Shown here: piece after piece, positions 1 to 12,800 of the stretch
Layout: every line of letters begins with the position of its first letter
Position numbering within the stretch: position 1 is the first letter of the stretch
Assembly: GCA_033725935.1 (NCBI GenBank)
Contig: MU867067.1
Coordinates: 532,501 to 596,500, forward strand
Source: Cladorrhinum sp. PSN259
Lineage: Eukaryota; Ascomycota; Sordariomycetes; Sordariales; Podosporaceae
Direction: 5' to 3'
DNA length: 64,000 nt
Notes under the pieces: model-generated
Told to the model about the DNA's origin: nothing
Seen by the model: the letters and a program-made list of their open reading frames with translations, nothing else
Database searches by the model: none
Translations under genes and position numbers: made by a program

Positions 1-1489
1 CAAGATCTGCTGTGCTTGCGGCAACCTTTGGAACTCCAACTTCTGGTTCACCTGATCCAGAAGCCAACGCTGGCGAGGCACCCTCAACAGCCGGCGCATC
101 CAATACAGCGTTTGCCGAGGAAACGGCCCGAGCCTGAGATGTTGGATCACTCCAATTCGAGGGAACGGCTAAATCTTCTGTCTTGTCGGCGACAGACTTG
201 GCAGCTACGGGGCTCGTAGGTTGAGCGAACTGGGCTGCTGCAGACTCCTGGAGAAGCTGGGCGTCCACACCACTAACAGTCGCTGTCGGCTGCCCTTCTA
301 CTTCGGTTGCCGGTTTTGGAACCCCATCGACCATTACCTCATCTCTTTCATCTTCCACCGCACGGAACTCCGCGGCCTTCCCAGCAACGCCTTCTTCTAC
401 CCCCTCCATATATTGTGGTCCTTCGGTGTCGGGACTCGTATCTGCAGATTCGGGATGGACAGCTGGTGTTAACGCTGAGAGAGCGGTGGATCCCGGAGAC
501 GATAGGGCTTCAACATAGCGGGCTTGATCGGCAATGGATCCTCGTCGATCCGGCGCTGTGCTTGCATCCTTGACATTCGGTCGTCCATCCACCTCCATCG
601 AAAGCGGTTGGGGAGTTGGAGCAGCGGCGTTATGATCGGTACGCGGCTTCTTCGCCAGGGGGGTCACAGGCTCAGCATCCTGATTCCCTGGGACCTTCTC
701 AACAATACCATTGACTTTGTCCAGGCCATCTTGCTTCGGGGTTGTTGAAACTGAGGCCGAGGCATCGACCTGCAATCCTTCCGCGGCGCCGTTTTGAATG
801 GGGACGCTTGAATCCAAAGACTTCGTATCGTCCGGGGTTGCATGCGTGATAGATTCGTTAGTCTTTTCGGGAATATGCGGTGATGGCTGAAGATCGGTCG
901 TGGAAGGGAAAAGCTGTGGAGTGATAGCGGGGGGATCATGAGCTGCAAGGCCAGCTGCCCCGTTTGCTTGAGCTTCGTTTGAGACTGCATGTGGTAATAT
1001 CTTATTTGCTATTGACTGCACTATGGCCTGGCGCTTTTGTGCACTGAATAGCGGCTTTGGTGTAGACGGTACGTTTCGTTCGTTCAGTCGCAGTCCCCTA
1101 TGGCCAAGTTTGTCAATTAAACACAGGTATGATTTTACGCGACGCGACGAAATCGTAAAAGAAAGTAACGCGACTAGTGCAAGTGATTAAGACGTACTCT
1201 AATATATCACTGTCATGCAAGAATTTTGCTTCGGCGGGGGTGGTGGTAGGCGCGTCTGGGCTACTAAAGTCGTAGTTGGGAATGCCATCTTCGTCGGTCG
1301 CAACGGCAAAGAGCTCACGCAGCTTGCGCTTCCGGGACAGCACAATTGAACTGCTTCATGTTAATATTCCACAACATACATCAAAATTATCGGTAAAAAT
1401 CGCTCTATCGAATGGAATAGGTCTCACCTTCGTTCTGCCCGCTTTGTTCTCAGCAGCTTCGTGCGGTCGGCGGGTCCGACCTCAATCAT
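1..1489 (-). CDS. vid21: Vid21/EAF1-type NuA4 scaffold, N-terminal part (cut by window edge)
   Basis: This is the N-terminal ~437 codons of a protein resembling fungal Vid21/Eaf1, the HSA/SANT scaffold of the NuA4 histone acetyltransferase complex in the nucleus. Exons are 1489-1428, 1350-1198 and 1097 to beyond base 1; junction phases agree and the third exon is open over its full ~1.1 kb. The recognisable part is the start, with the basic block SRKRKLRELFAVATDEDGIP. The rest is acidic, Pro/Ala/Ser-rich disordered sequence. The HSA and SANT domains would lie beyond the window, so the family call rests on the N-terminal block and is moderate. ATG 1489 is chosen because the frame upstream reaches a stop (about 1680) with no other ATG. 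Confidence 0.7.
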
Positions 1490-3371
1490 GTCATCGGCGA
1501 CAGCGACATCCGTTTTTGATGAAACGGATGCGACTATTGGCTCGGGTGGGTTAATGGAAGTCAAAATAAGATTTATTTGGCGATGAAAATCGCTGGCGTT
1601 GCGACTTTCAACGCTGCGTCGATTGATTGCCTTGGTCGCGAGGAGAATGTAAATCTCTGTTTTTTGGTCTTGGGGGGGTTATCAGATAGTCGAACTTGGG
1701 AAGCAGGAGAGGAATCAGTGCTGTTTGGAAGTGGGAATGATGCACTTCCAGCAAATTGAAAAATGTTAAGCCGGGGTGCATCAGCGCCTGAAGAAGCATG
1801 CAATGGCTCTTTTTCGAGGTGCTGACGACTGCTTTCGGGGTCAACTCAGAGGGATGAAGCCCTGAAGGCCTGGGGGCTGGAGGGCAACAGATGCGCCGTG
1901 GACAACCGAAAACACCGTGTAAATCCAGTGTTTTCACGGTGAATGACACTGTGAGGGAACCTTGGAACGAAGGGAAGAGGCAGATGTGGGCCACTCCCGG
2001 TCAGCCCTTTTTAACTCCGAAGGAAAGAAAAGAGAAAGGAAACAAAAGAGAAGAGAAAGCGAGATGCTGAACTCGAGATATTGGGTGTTAAAACGCCATT
2101 ATGCATGTTTTGCAAACAACTTACTCGCCTATTCGAACAGAGGTGTTTTTGAGAGGCAATTCCGTCTAGCTCAGGACCCGATCTCGGGGAAGAGGAGGTC
2201 GATGCCGAGCCCTCCAAACCCTCGGGGACCCTTTGCGTTGTCCATTTGCTCCCACTTTTCCTCGCTCGCTGGAAGCGGGTGGTACGCGGGTTGTATGGGG
2301 TCTGCGAGTTTTGAGAGTGAAAAGCTGCGAAAACCCAGCCCGGTTTCAGGGAAGGAAAAAAACGTGTGAAAATAAATAGGAAATTCCTGAATCAGTTGTC
2401 AGAAGCTGTGGAGAGATGTCAGGAACAGCCGTCGAGTTTCGGTTGAACATGCGTTGCTTTGATAAGCCACAGGCCGGTTGGACGCCTCATCGGTCAGGCA
2501 AACATTGCGTGAGGTTGAAGGAGCCCTTGGCAAGTCGCGCTAAAACAACTCGTCGGTATTTTTTAACGATCCAATTTTGGTTTTCACCGATGCACACTTA
2601 GCCACAACCGACCACCACAAATGCCATCGCCGTGTTGTATTTAACTAAATATTCGATAGAGACTGCCATATCTGTTTTACTTACAACTGCAACTGGAAGA
2701 GCCCACATTTGGGAGTGTAATATTAGTATGACATGCTCCGTCTGCTCTTCGTCACAACTCTCCATATAAGAAGCCGACCAAGATGAAGGTCCAATAAGAA
2801 GCAGCACCTGCAAGGTTGATGATGCAACCTGGTGTGGTGGTGAGATTGTAAACAAGTAAAATGAATAGCCTTTTAAAGTCCCGCGCTAGCTTGTTAAGCA
2901 TAGTAGAGAGTGGGCCAAAAGGGCTCCCCTCCTCATGCTCTATCTCTGTTCTGGCACCTCTCTAGAACTGCAAACAACCGCAGTCATAAAAAGAGAAAAG
3001 AGAAACCGAGCAATGCAAATAATCCACAAGCTACAAGCTTCATACACACCTTTTCCCTCTCCATTCCCAAACGAGACAGAATTGCTGCTATACGACATGA
3101 TGTGGGATGAGACGAAAAATAAAAATCAGATAAGCGCCCAGGAGAAGCCATAAAAACCGGAGAAGACCTCTAAACCGAACCTCTACAAATAAACGCCGTT
3201 GAGATGCCCGAAGAAAGCGCGGGGATGCCACCAGTTTACATAAACCAGTCCAGTCACAAGAGGCAGATAGAAAAGGACGTGACTGGATGAATGGGGGCCG
3301 AAGCGACATGATCAAATCGTCGCCTGGCATGAAAGAATCGCGTCCACAATGGCACAGGTTTCTGTTGCCCT
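1490..3371. other. intergenic: dbp2 3' region and vid21 promoter
   Basis: About 1.9 kb between two minus-strand genes. It should hold the dbp2 3' UTR and the vid21 promoter and 5' UTR. Open frames on both strands (for example plus 1962-2369, minus 1608-1994) have no recognisable domain or convincing splice partners. I see no RNA gene or repeat. Confidence 0.6.
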
Positions 3372-5743
3372 TTACCACCGGCTCTTACCCATTGGCATGG
3401 AGTTGGAGCCGCTAGCGCCTTGAGAACGACCTGTCGACAATGTTAGTTGATGGTCAAAATAATTATGAGGGGATCTTAGAAGTTAACCCACTTACCACCG
3501 CGCCAGCCGCCGCCGCCACCACCACCACGGCCGCGGTAACCGCCATAACGGCTGCTGCCGCCACCGCCGCTGTAGCGAGCCATCTCCGCAAGACGAGGGT
3601 CAATAACCTGCTTAGCCTCCTGGAGAACATTTACGAGGTCGCGAGCTTGCTTAGCATCTATAATATGAGAGTCAGCATTCTGATTACCACCAGAGAGGAG
3701 GATTGCGGGAAGAAGACATACTGTCAGTGGTGAAGAAGGTGATGGCAGTGCCGTTCGCACCAGCACGGCCAGTTCTACCAATACGATGAATATAATCCTC
3801 GGAATTGTTGGGGTAATCATAGTTGAGCACGTGAGTAATGTTGCGCACATCTTAAGTGAACAGGTTAGCAAGACAGCAAGCAGGTTGATCATAGCAACGT
3901 TCCAGCATGAACGGGTGGCGGAAAATGATCCATAGATTTAAATATGTTTCGTAATCCTTTCGAATAGTACGTTTACTCCTTGGTAGATTGACGGGCTTGT
4001 CATTTTGCGAAGATCTGCCGGTAATGCTCCCGGTCCGCGGGGCCTTGGGTGAATCTTGGAGACAAGCTTTGACAAGCAGGTTCAAACAAGAAATTACAAC
4101 TCCTCGTCTTGTACCACGAGAAACCCAAAACGGTACAAGAGAAGAGCTACCAACGTAGATGGGCTAGGGAGCCATTGCTACGTCACGAACCCAAGATACG
4201 GCACATACAGACCATGTAGACACATGGTCAGGCAAGTTCGCGCAATCATCAAAGCCCCTAGATACCAGAGTAAAGTACAACAACACACAGTAATGCTGGA
4301 AGGTTGCCCAGAGGATGGGGAGGGGGAGGGGGGATACATACCGATACCACGCGACGCAACGTCGGTGGCAACCATGATGGGGCTCTTGCCGGTCTTGAAC
4401 TGGTCGAGAACCCAGTCACGTTCGTTTTGTTGCTTGTCACCGTGGATGGAAAGTGCTGGCCAGCCATCTTGGCGGAGGAAGCGGGTGATGTCGTCGGCGA
4501 CACGCTTGGTGCCGGTGAAGATGAGGCACTTGCACTCGTTATCCTTGCCCTCCATGATCTTCTCGAGGTGCTTGAGCATCTTGTCGCGCTTCTCGCTCTC
4601 GCTAACAACCTCAACGACCTGGGTGATGCGGTGGTTGGCAGAGAGGTCCATGGAACCAATAGTGACCTGGATGAAATCGGTCAAGAAGTCGGTAGCGAGG
4701 TTGCGGACCTCCTTGGGCCAGGTAGCAGACCACATCAGAGTCTGACGGTCGGGGCGGATCTGGCCGATAATCTTGCGAATCTGAGGCTCGAAACCCATGT
4801 CAAGCATGCGGTCGGCCTCATCGAGAACGAGGTAGGTGACACGGCGGAGGTTGGTCTTACCGGACTCGAGCATGTCGATAAGACGGCCCGGAGTGGCAAT
4901 GCAAACCTCGACACCGCGCTGGAGATCACGGATCTGGGGCCCCTTGGGCACACCGCCGTAGACGCACGTGTTTCTAATCCGCGACGACTTTCCGAACTTG
5001 CTGATCTCCTGTTGAATCTGAACGGCAAGCTCACGTGTGGGAGCAAGGATCAGAACAATAGGGCCATCGCCAGGGGCGAGGAGGGGCTGGGCGTTGATGT
5101 GAACGATAGCAGGGAGGCAGTAAGTAAGTGTCTTGCCTGAACCGGTCTCAGCAATACCGACAACGTCGCGTCCAGAAAGAGCCATGGGCCAGCCTTGAGA
5201 CTGAATGGCAGTGGGGGCAGGAAAGCCCTGAGCCTTGACCTCATCCATAACGTAGCGGGGGAAACCAGCCTCGTCGAAGGTTTCGACGGGCCGGGGAACA
5301 TCACTGCCTTGAATGACCATGCTGTGGTCGCGTCTGAACTTCTCAACTTCGGCGGGAGAGCGGCTGGAAACAGCGGGATTCTCTTCGTAGAACGACTTCT
5401 CGAACTTGGGAAGTGCGCTCATGTCCCACTCCTGCTTGTGAAGGCCGGCACCGAGGGCAGACATGCGGTCACCACCACCACCACCACCGCCACCGTAGCT
5501 GCCGCCTCCGTAACCACCACCATAACCACCGCCGCCGCCGCCGGTGTATCCGTTCACGTTGCCGCCGCCGCTGTAAAGAAAATCAAGTTAGCCATCCGTG
5601 TTACAGTGATGATTTTGATGAGGAAGTGGAAGATGAACATACCTATAGCCGCCACCACCACCGCCATTGCGATCGTAGCCATTAGAGTAACCACCACCGC
5701 CGCCGCCGCCGCGGGAGCTGTAGCCACCACCGTAGGAAGACAT
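3372..5743 (-). CDS. dbp2: DEAD-box ATP-dependent RNA helicase Dbp2 (p68 family)
   Basis: ATP-dependent RNA helicase of the Dbp2/p68 family, acting in rRNA processing, nonsense-mediated decay and mRNP assembly. Exons are 5743-5643, 5570-4342, 3850-3722, 3657-3496 and 3430-3372, giving 559 aa, close to yeast Dbp2 (546). All motifs are visible: Q motif (GFPAPTAIQ), I AETGSGKT (about 174-181), Ia PTRELA, Ib TPGR, II DEAD (about 284-287), III SAT (about 315-317), V TDVASRGID and VI HRIGRTGRA. Gly-rich tails flank the core, with an RGG-type C-terminus ending in SRW. The reading frame is continuous over all five exons. The second intron is unusually long and sits between motifs V and VI (see the separate entry). 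Keeping the last intron would give a slightly shorter tail ending GKWVNF. Confidence 0.95.
3851..4341 (-). promoter_or_regulatory. dbp2: long intron of dbp2, candidate autoregulatory element
   Basis: A 491-nt intron with donor GTATGT at 4341 and acceptor CTTAAG ending at 3851. It splits the codon for Asp in ASRGID, just before VRNITHVLNYDYP. The other dbp2 introns are 64-73 nt. Yeast DBP2 carries its ~1-kb intron at about this place in the coding sequence, and that intron is known to mediate autoregulation by Dbp2. Conservation of place and excess length is what I see; the regulatory role here is inferred. A pyrimidine-rich run follows the donor. Confidence 0.6.
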
Positions 5744-6470
5744 ATTTGCGATGATTGAGATGTGAAAGTCGGTTCTGTTTCAGGCGCCTGTTTGATCGAT
5801 GAAAAATCGAATTTGACGAGCGACAAAGATATGCGCTTGACAATTGGCCGTGTCTGGAGGATTTAAGTGTCGGTGAGAGAAAAGACCGGCGCGTCAAAAA
5901 CAGAAAGGACCTGACGCAGATTTAAATGAGTGAGCGGGGGTTTTGGACTTTGCGAGATGCAGAAGTCCTTGGGTGGTTGTGGGAGAGGAAAATTGGGAAG
6001 ATCTCGTAGAGGCGAGAAAAAACTTTTGGGGGATGAGAGAGGTGAGGAGGGATTAGTACGGTAGTCGCCCCCCGGAATTTTTTTGGACCTGAATTTTTTG
6101 CTGGGCGGATCTGCGGCAGGCTTGGAACAGAAAATTATTTTTGCTGCAGCAGCACTGCAGGCAGTCACCCTTCACCCAGTTGAGCGGTCTGGGGATTTGC
6201 GATAAGCGAGATAAGACCGAGGCGTGACTTGCCTGAGGCATCCACTTCTCATTTCTCTTTCTTCTAATTGGCTCAATTCATACACAAACTGCATCATCCA
6301 CTTCATCTGACCGCATTGAATTGCACCCCCACACCCACATCTGCGCTGGCAGCACTAATAAAGGTCTCATTGGCAAAACCTTTCGAAGGGTTCGAATTAA
6401 CCCTAATATTCTTATTTTAAGTTTCATTTACGCCATATCTCCTGCTAGTGTAGATCAGAGTTTTTGCCAT
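5744..6470. other. intergenic: dbp2 promoter and thi20 3' region
   Basis: 727 bp between thi20 (3' end) and dbp2 (5' end), both on the minus strand. I see no gene. The open frames here are short and are mostly upstream extensions of the Gly-rich dbp2 exon 1 in other frames. Confidence 0.6.
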
Positions 6471-8884
6471 TCAGTGGGACCTAAACATTTCCCAAAATGC
6501 AATCTCCATCTACCAGGCCAAACTATATTAGCAAACTGATTCCCTCTGTCTCCGGTAATTAGCATTCACTAACCTTTGTGGCATGGATAAAGATCTTGAC
6601 CAGTTCCTCTATCCGTGCGGGGCTTTGGAGCACCGCATGCCTCTCTAACAGTTCTTTGTCCAATGTCATTAGCCACTACAACAGCTCTCATTCCGTTTCA
6701 GCGAAGAACCCTCACCTGATCCAGTTTTGACGGCCAAGAGGTAATCTTGGGCAACGTAATTTTCGATCCATGTCCAATACATATTACCCTCTCTCTTGGA
6801 CTGCGGATCTGCGTGCAGGTGCTTCGCAATGACTCCATATCCCAAGAGACAAGGTGCCATGGATATTTGGAGGGCGAGCCAGTCTTCCGAATTACCAATG
6901 TCGAGGACGTATCTCGTGTAGGCGGTACAGGCCTCCTTTTCCTCGGTATTCTCCATGTCATTTTTCGTTATACCGAACCCCTCGCAGTAGTTGATATGAA
7001 GTTGCATCTCCTTGAAGATGTGGGTGACGATTGCAGCGGACTACACGCAAACATTAGTCGACGGCCATTACCAAACGCTCTGAGAAAGGAACCTACAGCT
7101 GCAATATCTTCCAAGCTCTTGGCTTTGTATGAAGCAAGTGCGTTGGCCCTGGCAAAGTGTATCTGTTTCCTTCAGTTAACTCTCCAATCCCCACTGCCAC
7201 AAGAAAACGGGTAAACAGACAAGGTAGATATAATCTTGGATCAAATACCCCTTGAACGACTCAATCGGCAAAGTGCCATTCCCCATAGCCATCACAAATG
7301 GGTGATGGGTATATTCCTTCCAAACGGGAGCAACATCAGGTCTCTCGAGCAAATACTCGATAAAATGGCCTCTGGAAACCTGTCAGCAAAACAGACCCCA
7401 GTTGCTTTCAGGAGAAGAAAAAAAAACACGAAATATGAAGAAGAAAGAAAAGAAGGCAACAAGAACTTACGGCGCAAACGGCATCGTATAAACCGAATGG
7501 AAATGATTCAATGGTCCATTCCCCTTCCCCAATCCAGGTGCGCTCTGAATCGCTGCCTCAACGTACCGACAACCAGCCTTAACCGCATCCTTCATCTCCA
7601 TACCCTTCCCCAAGTTGGACGCAATAGCAGATGCCAAAGAACATCCAGTCCCATGGGTGTGTCTCGTATCATGGTATGGACTCTCAATCCATACCACTAC
7701 TTCCTTTTCGTCACCCTCACCACCGACCAAACAGTCTACCACCCTCTCCTTCTCATCTTGCTCCTTGGCTACCTCCCCATCGTTTCTAAAAGGGCAATGT
7801 CCTCCCTTTACCAAAACCCACTTCGGTCCAAGTGCCTTTACCGCTCTTCCTATCTTTTCCAGGTCTTCTATCCGTTCAATGGGGATATATCTAAGCCCAG
7901 CGTCAGCAAGTAGTAACCTCGCCTCGAGGATATTTGGTGTCAAAATCGTAGAGACTGGCAGCAGAATCTCTCTCAGCATTGCCAGTGCCGTGTTTGGTAG
8001 GAGTTCTGATCCTGTGGTGGCGATCATGACCTAAATTATTTTTCCGTCAACAAACTGGTTTTTTTTTTCCGCATTCCGCATTTCTGTTTTGTATGGTATG
8101 ATAACTTACGGGATCAACAACAACATTCTTGACGTTATACTTCTTCAACGCATCCGCAACGACCTTAATGCAGCCGTTAGACGCTAGCATTCCTAATTTT
8201 GGAGTTCTTTCATTAGCCCAATCATTTTTTACTCTCTCATCAGCCCAAATCCTTGACACTTTTCAGTTTTTACACTTTTACACAGTTCATCCTCTTCCCC
8301 TCATCAGTCTCCGACAACATCCATCCCTCCCACTCCCGTGCTAGGTGTCCGCTATCCAACTTCGCATTCACCACAACCCCAAAGAATAGTGAATAAGGGG
8401 GGGGGGGGGGACACATACCAGTCTTGACGACATCGACCCCCAAATCCTGCACCACACACTCAATCTGCTTTCTCAAAAACTCAGCAGGCACGTGATGAAC
8501 CGCGTGCACTCCCAGGGTATTCTGTGCTGTGAGTGCAGTGGTGGCCGTCATGGCGTAGCATCCGTGTGCTGCTATAACTTTTTGGTCTGCTTCTAGGCCG
8601 CTGTTTATTTTTTTTTGGTATGTCAAAAGTTAGCAATCATATCTTAATGGTTGTGAGAAACTTTCATGGCTCTCTCGCCCGGGCCGGGCCTCGGCAGCCA
8701 TTCCATGATGGTGTTTAGTTTATGTTGGGGCTCCTTTTTTTCCCTTTATTACATTTCAACTCGCGTTGAAAAAAGGGAGAAGAGTCTTAGAGCATAAGAG
8801 AGAGAGGGGAGGGGAGATAAAATAAACGTACGCCCCGCCTGAGGAATCTGACCCGGCGATTATCAGGATTCTTGGTGGTGTCAT
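6471..8884 (-). CDS. thi20: HMP/HMP-P kinase fused to TenA thiaminase II (Thi20 type)
   Basis: Bifunctional thiamine-pathway enzyme: an N-terminal ThiD-like hydroxymethylpyrimidine (phosphate) kinase joined to a C-terminal TenA/thiaminase II domain that salvages pyrimidine from degraded thiamine. Nine exons: 8884-8832, 8600-8419, 8192-8110, 8030-7471, 7371-7221, 7162-7097, 7040-6716, 6653-6574, 6509-6471, giving 512 aa (yeast Thi20 is 551). The kinase part shows IAGSDSSGGAGLEAD, ATTALTAQNT and DTRHTHGTGCSLASAIA. The TenA part shows LPIESFKGYLIQDYIYL, ARANALASYKAK, YCEGFGI, WLALQISMAPCLLGYG and the closing MEIAFWEMF. All phases close. The donor after exon 5 is GTCTGT, a weak but GT-type site. 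I found no TPP-riboswitch motifs upstream or in its introns. Confidence 0.95.
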
Positions 8885-8996
8885 TTTCTGCTTTTTTTTT
8901 TCTCCCTGTTCTGGAGAATTTGTTAATGTGGAATTGAAAGAAATCCCAATCTGACAAAATCTTCAACTGAAGAAAACCCCTCAACAAATATGAAGT

Positions 8997-9022
8997 GAGA
9001 GAGAGAGAGAGAGAGAGAGAGA
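8997..9022. repeat. (GA)13 microsatellite
   Basis: Twenty-six uninterrupted bases of GA upstream of thi20. On the sense strand it is a CT tract, a common promoter or 5' UTR feature of fungal genes. Confidence 0.95.
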
Positions 9023-9560
9023 CAGTTGAAGTCAAAGAGCGTGGTTTCTGCTGTGTAAGGTGGGGTGTTGTGATGCAGGTAACTTTCAACTGTAAGCGGG
9101 GTGCCGGGTTCGCAGTGCAGTGGGTGCGTGAGTTAGTTATGCAGTGTCATTTCATTGCAAACTGGAGTAAACCTACCGTTTTATTTATGAATTGCAATCC
9201 TTTGTTAAAAAGCAACGTACACAGTTTCATCTTGAGCCTCGAATCGAAATAAACAGCCGAGTCCAATCATGAATATTTTACGACACACGTGGTGCAAAAC
9301 ATTTCCATCAAGGTACTTGTTCCCCCGTCGTACGCCGGGAATAGTTGACAATATGATATGACAGCCAAGTTCCATACCAAGCAGGATATCTCAAGTTACA
9401 GATTACAACTTCTGCCATATCTAACCGGTCCGATATTGGTTAACGTCTCACGGAGAAGATGTAGCCACACTCGAGGAAATATACCTGAGTTTATTTAATT
9501 CAATCATCTGTTTTGCTTGCTATGTCTAAACGCCTTATACCCCCAAAGTCCAAACCCCCA

Positions 9561-9582
9561 CCATCCATCCATCCATCCATCC
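9561..9582. repeat. (CCAT)5 microsatellite
   Basis: Five and a half perfect tetranucleotide units in the rictor 3' flank. Confidence 0.9.
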
Positions 9583-9883
9583 AGCCAACCCCTTATATGC
9601 AAGTTTGACGTAACTGTGACTATTTAACAGTGGTATACCCCCCCCCCCCTTGCTCTTTCCTCCCCTCCCCCACCATATTTTTGTGTACCTTATAGACAAA
9701 CATGGAACCGGTGTGGTAGACCAGATGGCGAGTTAGTAAAATATGTAAATAGATAAATGACGCCCGCTGTGAAACAACACAAAAAAAAAATCCACTTTCC
9801 CAGATATGTCCAAAAAAAAGAAGAAGAAAAGTTCACCATGGTGCCAATCATCGTCCCGCTCCCAAAAGATGAAACGTCAAATC

Positions 9884-12800
9884 TCAACTACCAAACGGTC
9901 TCCCCCTCCTATGCCCCCTCACATGGGTTGTCCTCATAGATCCGCCGGCAGGATCACTTATACTTCTCAACCTCTCCGTCCTCTCCTTTTCCCTTTCCTC
10001 CTCATCACTATTGTCGTACTCTTCCTCATCACCACCGTCCTCCTGCTCCTCACCGCTACTTTCCGGCTCTGGAACCTCTTGAACTCCCACATCAACCCCA
10101 TCACCCTTAATCTGTTGCCCAGATTGCTCTTCCTCACTCCCTTCCTCTTCATCACCATCTTCATCTTCATCCTCACCATAAACAACAGTCCTCAAAACAC
10201 TCTTCTCGAACAATCCAACAATCATTGACCGATCCGCCAGCCTGTAATGATTACACTCCAACAGACTCATCACCCTCCTAAACAGGTGGGGTTGCCCAAA
10301 TCCTACAGCCTTTTTATTCTGTGTCTTGATCTGCATCAGCTCGTTCCTCGCCCGTCGGTACAGAACCATATTCGCCATATCTATCACCAGTTCCAAAATC
10401 CTCTGGTTAACCGGGTCAGGATCCAATTCCACCCTCTGAATCTCCTCAGGAACCACCGCACCAGGGATCGCCACACCTCCTTCAGCCTGCTGCGCAGCAT
10501 CCGCCTCGGCCTGAATCGCCTTGATGAGACTCTGCGACCTTGGCCTGGACGGAACAGCAGGCAACTTTACCGTCTCCGTTTTTTGACTCTCGAGCAGCTG
10601 GATACTAGTAACCGGAATGTGCTTCCAAGGCTGCATACTAAAAAGCTGCAACAGATTCGTCGGGATGCAGAATCCAAGCGAGTTGCCAACAATATTAGTG
10701 TTTGCGTCCCACCCGTTCTCCGACAGGATCTCCAGCCCGTGAATAGACCTCGAGATCAATCCCAGCACAAAAAACGCAGTGCCCCTCAAACTCATCACCT
10801 CATGGCCCTGCGCAATCTGGATAATCTGCTCAACCACATCACAACTCTCCAGAAACGGTGCACCGAGCTCCATGGAACCCACATTGCCCACAGCCCAGAG
10901 ACACCCTTTCACTTTAACCAGCATCTCCGGATCATCAGACTGCATCCCGTGCTCCCTAATCGTAGCCGCAAACTCATCAAAGTGCCCCTTATCACTCAAC
11001 AACCTGCACCCTTCCTGCGTCCTCGTAAGTTCCCGATAAAAATGCGGTGGCACATGACTATCGGCCTCCATCTCCTGCTCGTCATCAAAAACACTGATCC
11101 GATTGGTATGGTCATCCTGATGATCCATAAACGATCTGGCAAGACTGGCCTCAATCACGCTCACATACGAATCGTTCCTGCCAAGAAACCAATCATCCAT
11201 CTCGTTGCTGATGTAGTCCAATCCATCAAGGTAATGGTACCCAATACTCGTCGAAAGGAACCTCAAGAGTAAAGGAGCTCCTATCTCACCCAAGTGGTCC
11301 AGCGCGGGGCGGCACTCAACGATATACTCTAGATGATTCTTGGTATTGCACGCCTTCTCGAGAATCTTCACGGCCGTCTGGCAGACTTCAACTTCGGGGT
11401 CATAAAGTTGCGTGACCAAAAGCTGAATCGCCCACTTTGAATCAATAGGTTCATGACCCGTCGGATCCATCCGTGGTCTAGTCGCATATTTCCTCAGCGC
11501 ATTCGTAGCGTGAATTCTAATATCCTTTGTGCCAGCCGTCAGGGCCTTGGAGAGCAAAATCCTCGGGTGCCCTTGAAGCGAGTAATCGAAATTCGAAAGC
11601 ATGAGCTTAATTAGATCAGGCCGCTGCTTCAGGTCGACAATCCGATACATCATGTTAAATATCCGCCACCTGTCTAGCATCTGGATACCCTTTTGATCGC
11701 CGCTCAGCACTCCTAGCATGGGGAAGTAGCCCCCACTCAGCGTGTCTGCAAGACCGTCTTTCGAAAACACTGGATCCTGGGCAGTCAAACCGCTGGTCGG
11801 GTCACACTGCGCCAGACACTCGGCAATTTGTCGTAAAAGTTTGTTGTCTGTGAGGTATCTGATGCCCTCTGGACTCTGCAGGAGAGAATGCATCAGGGCA
11901 CACCCAGCCCGGACGTATTTCTGCGTGCCTCTTGAAGTCTGAAGGGTAGAGAACCTGTACTTGAATGGTCGATAAAAGCTCATGATCCTCTTCGCGAACT
12001 TTGAAGCTTTCACGGCCTCCTCCAGCCTTTTGCCGTTTGTTAATGGGCCTTCAATTAGCTTGAGGATTACATCCCAATTCCACTTGGTGTAGTTCGAACT
12101 GCTAAGCACGTTTGAATCGAGGAGAAGTTGTCGGAATGTGGCGTCATCGAAGTTGACCGCCGTGTTACTTTTTGGATGCTCATCAAGAGAGCCGGGGTCA
12201 GCGTGACTATTCGAAGAAGGAAGAAAAGTCGCCGGCGATGATCTGTAGAGCGTTCGACTGACGCTACTTATTTGATAAATGACACCGGATGCGGTGAAAT
12301 GGCTCTCGTCTTTTAGTTTTGCTGCCGAAACGAATAACTCGGGGAGTAGCTGCAATTCGCTGCTCCACGATGGTGGTAGTAGGTGACTTGCCAGCTTTAA
12401 CACCTCTCCGATCAAAAGGGTTGATTTTCGTTTTAATGTTGGGTTTTCGTTATCTTGGGTTAATCTTAGAAGAGCTGGCACGACTCCAGACTTGATGAAA
12501 ACGGCAAGCAGGAGAGCTGTGTAGTGCTCCACAAAGTTTTGCTCGCCTCCATCATCTTCATAGTCCCCGTGAATGATTTTGGAGGAAGAGGTGGTCTGTT
12601 TCAAATTCGTCACGCGTCCGTATGTCGTTAGACGCCTGCCTGCAAGAAAAGATGTAGCCCATGCCGGGGACTTGATGCGTAAAAGTGAGAAGATGAGGTC
12701 CATGATAGTCTCCCGTATCGGCCCCGCCTGGACGACCATACTATTAATCATGGATCTGATGGCACGGAAGTTGTACATGGATAAGTTCATGATACCCGAC

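Larger units (their letters stand above)
8885..9883. other. intergenic: thi20 promoter and rictor 3' region
   Basis: About 1 kb with no gene. It holds a (GA)13 run at 8997-9022 (a CT tract on the thi20 sense strand, 113-138 nt upstream of its ATG), a (CCAT)5 run at 9561-9582 and a C12 run at 9638-9649. Confidence 0.7.

Noticed and set aside
4304..5140. 278-codon frame opposite dbp2
   Set aside because: Shadow of the biased dbp2 exon, with no own domain.
6380..6402. tRNA-like B box (GGTTCGAATT)
   Set aside because: No T-stem closes properly and there is no acceptor stem or A box upstream. Similar partial matches near 15221 and 21297 fail in the same way.
8885..9883. Possible TPP riboswitch upstream of or inside thi20
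   Set aside because: I looked for the conserved CUGAGA and ACCUGA-type cores on the sense strand, upstream and in the introns, and found no pair at workable spacing.
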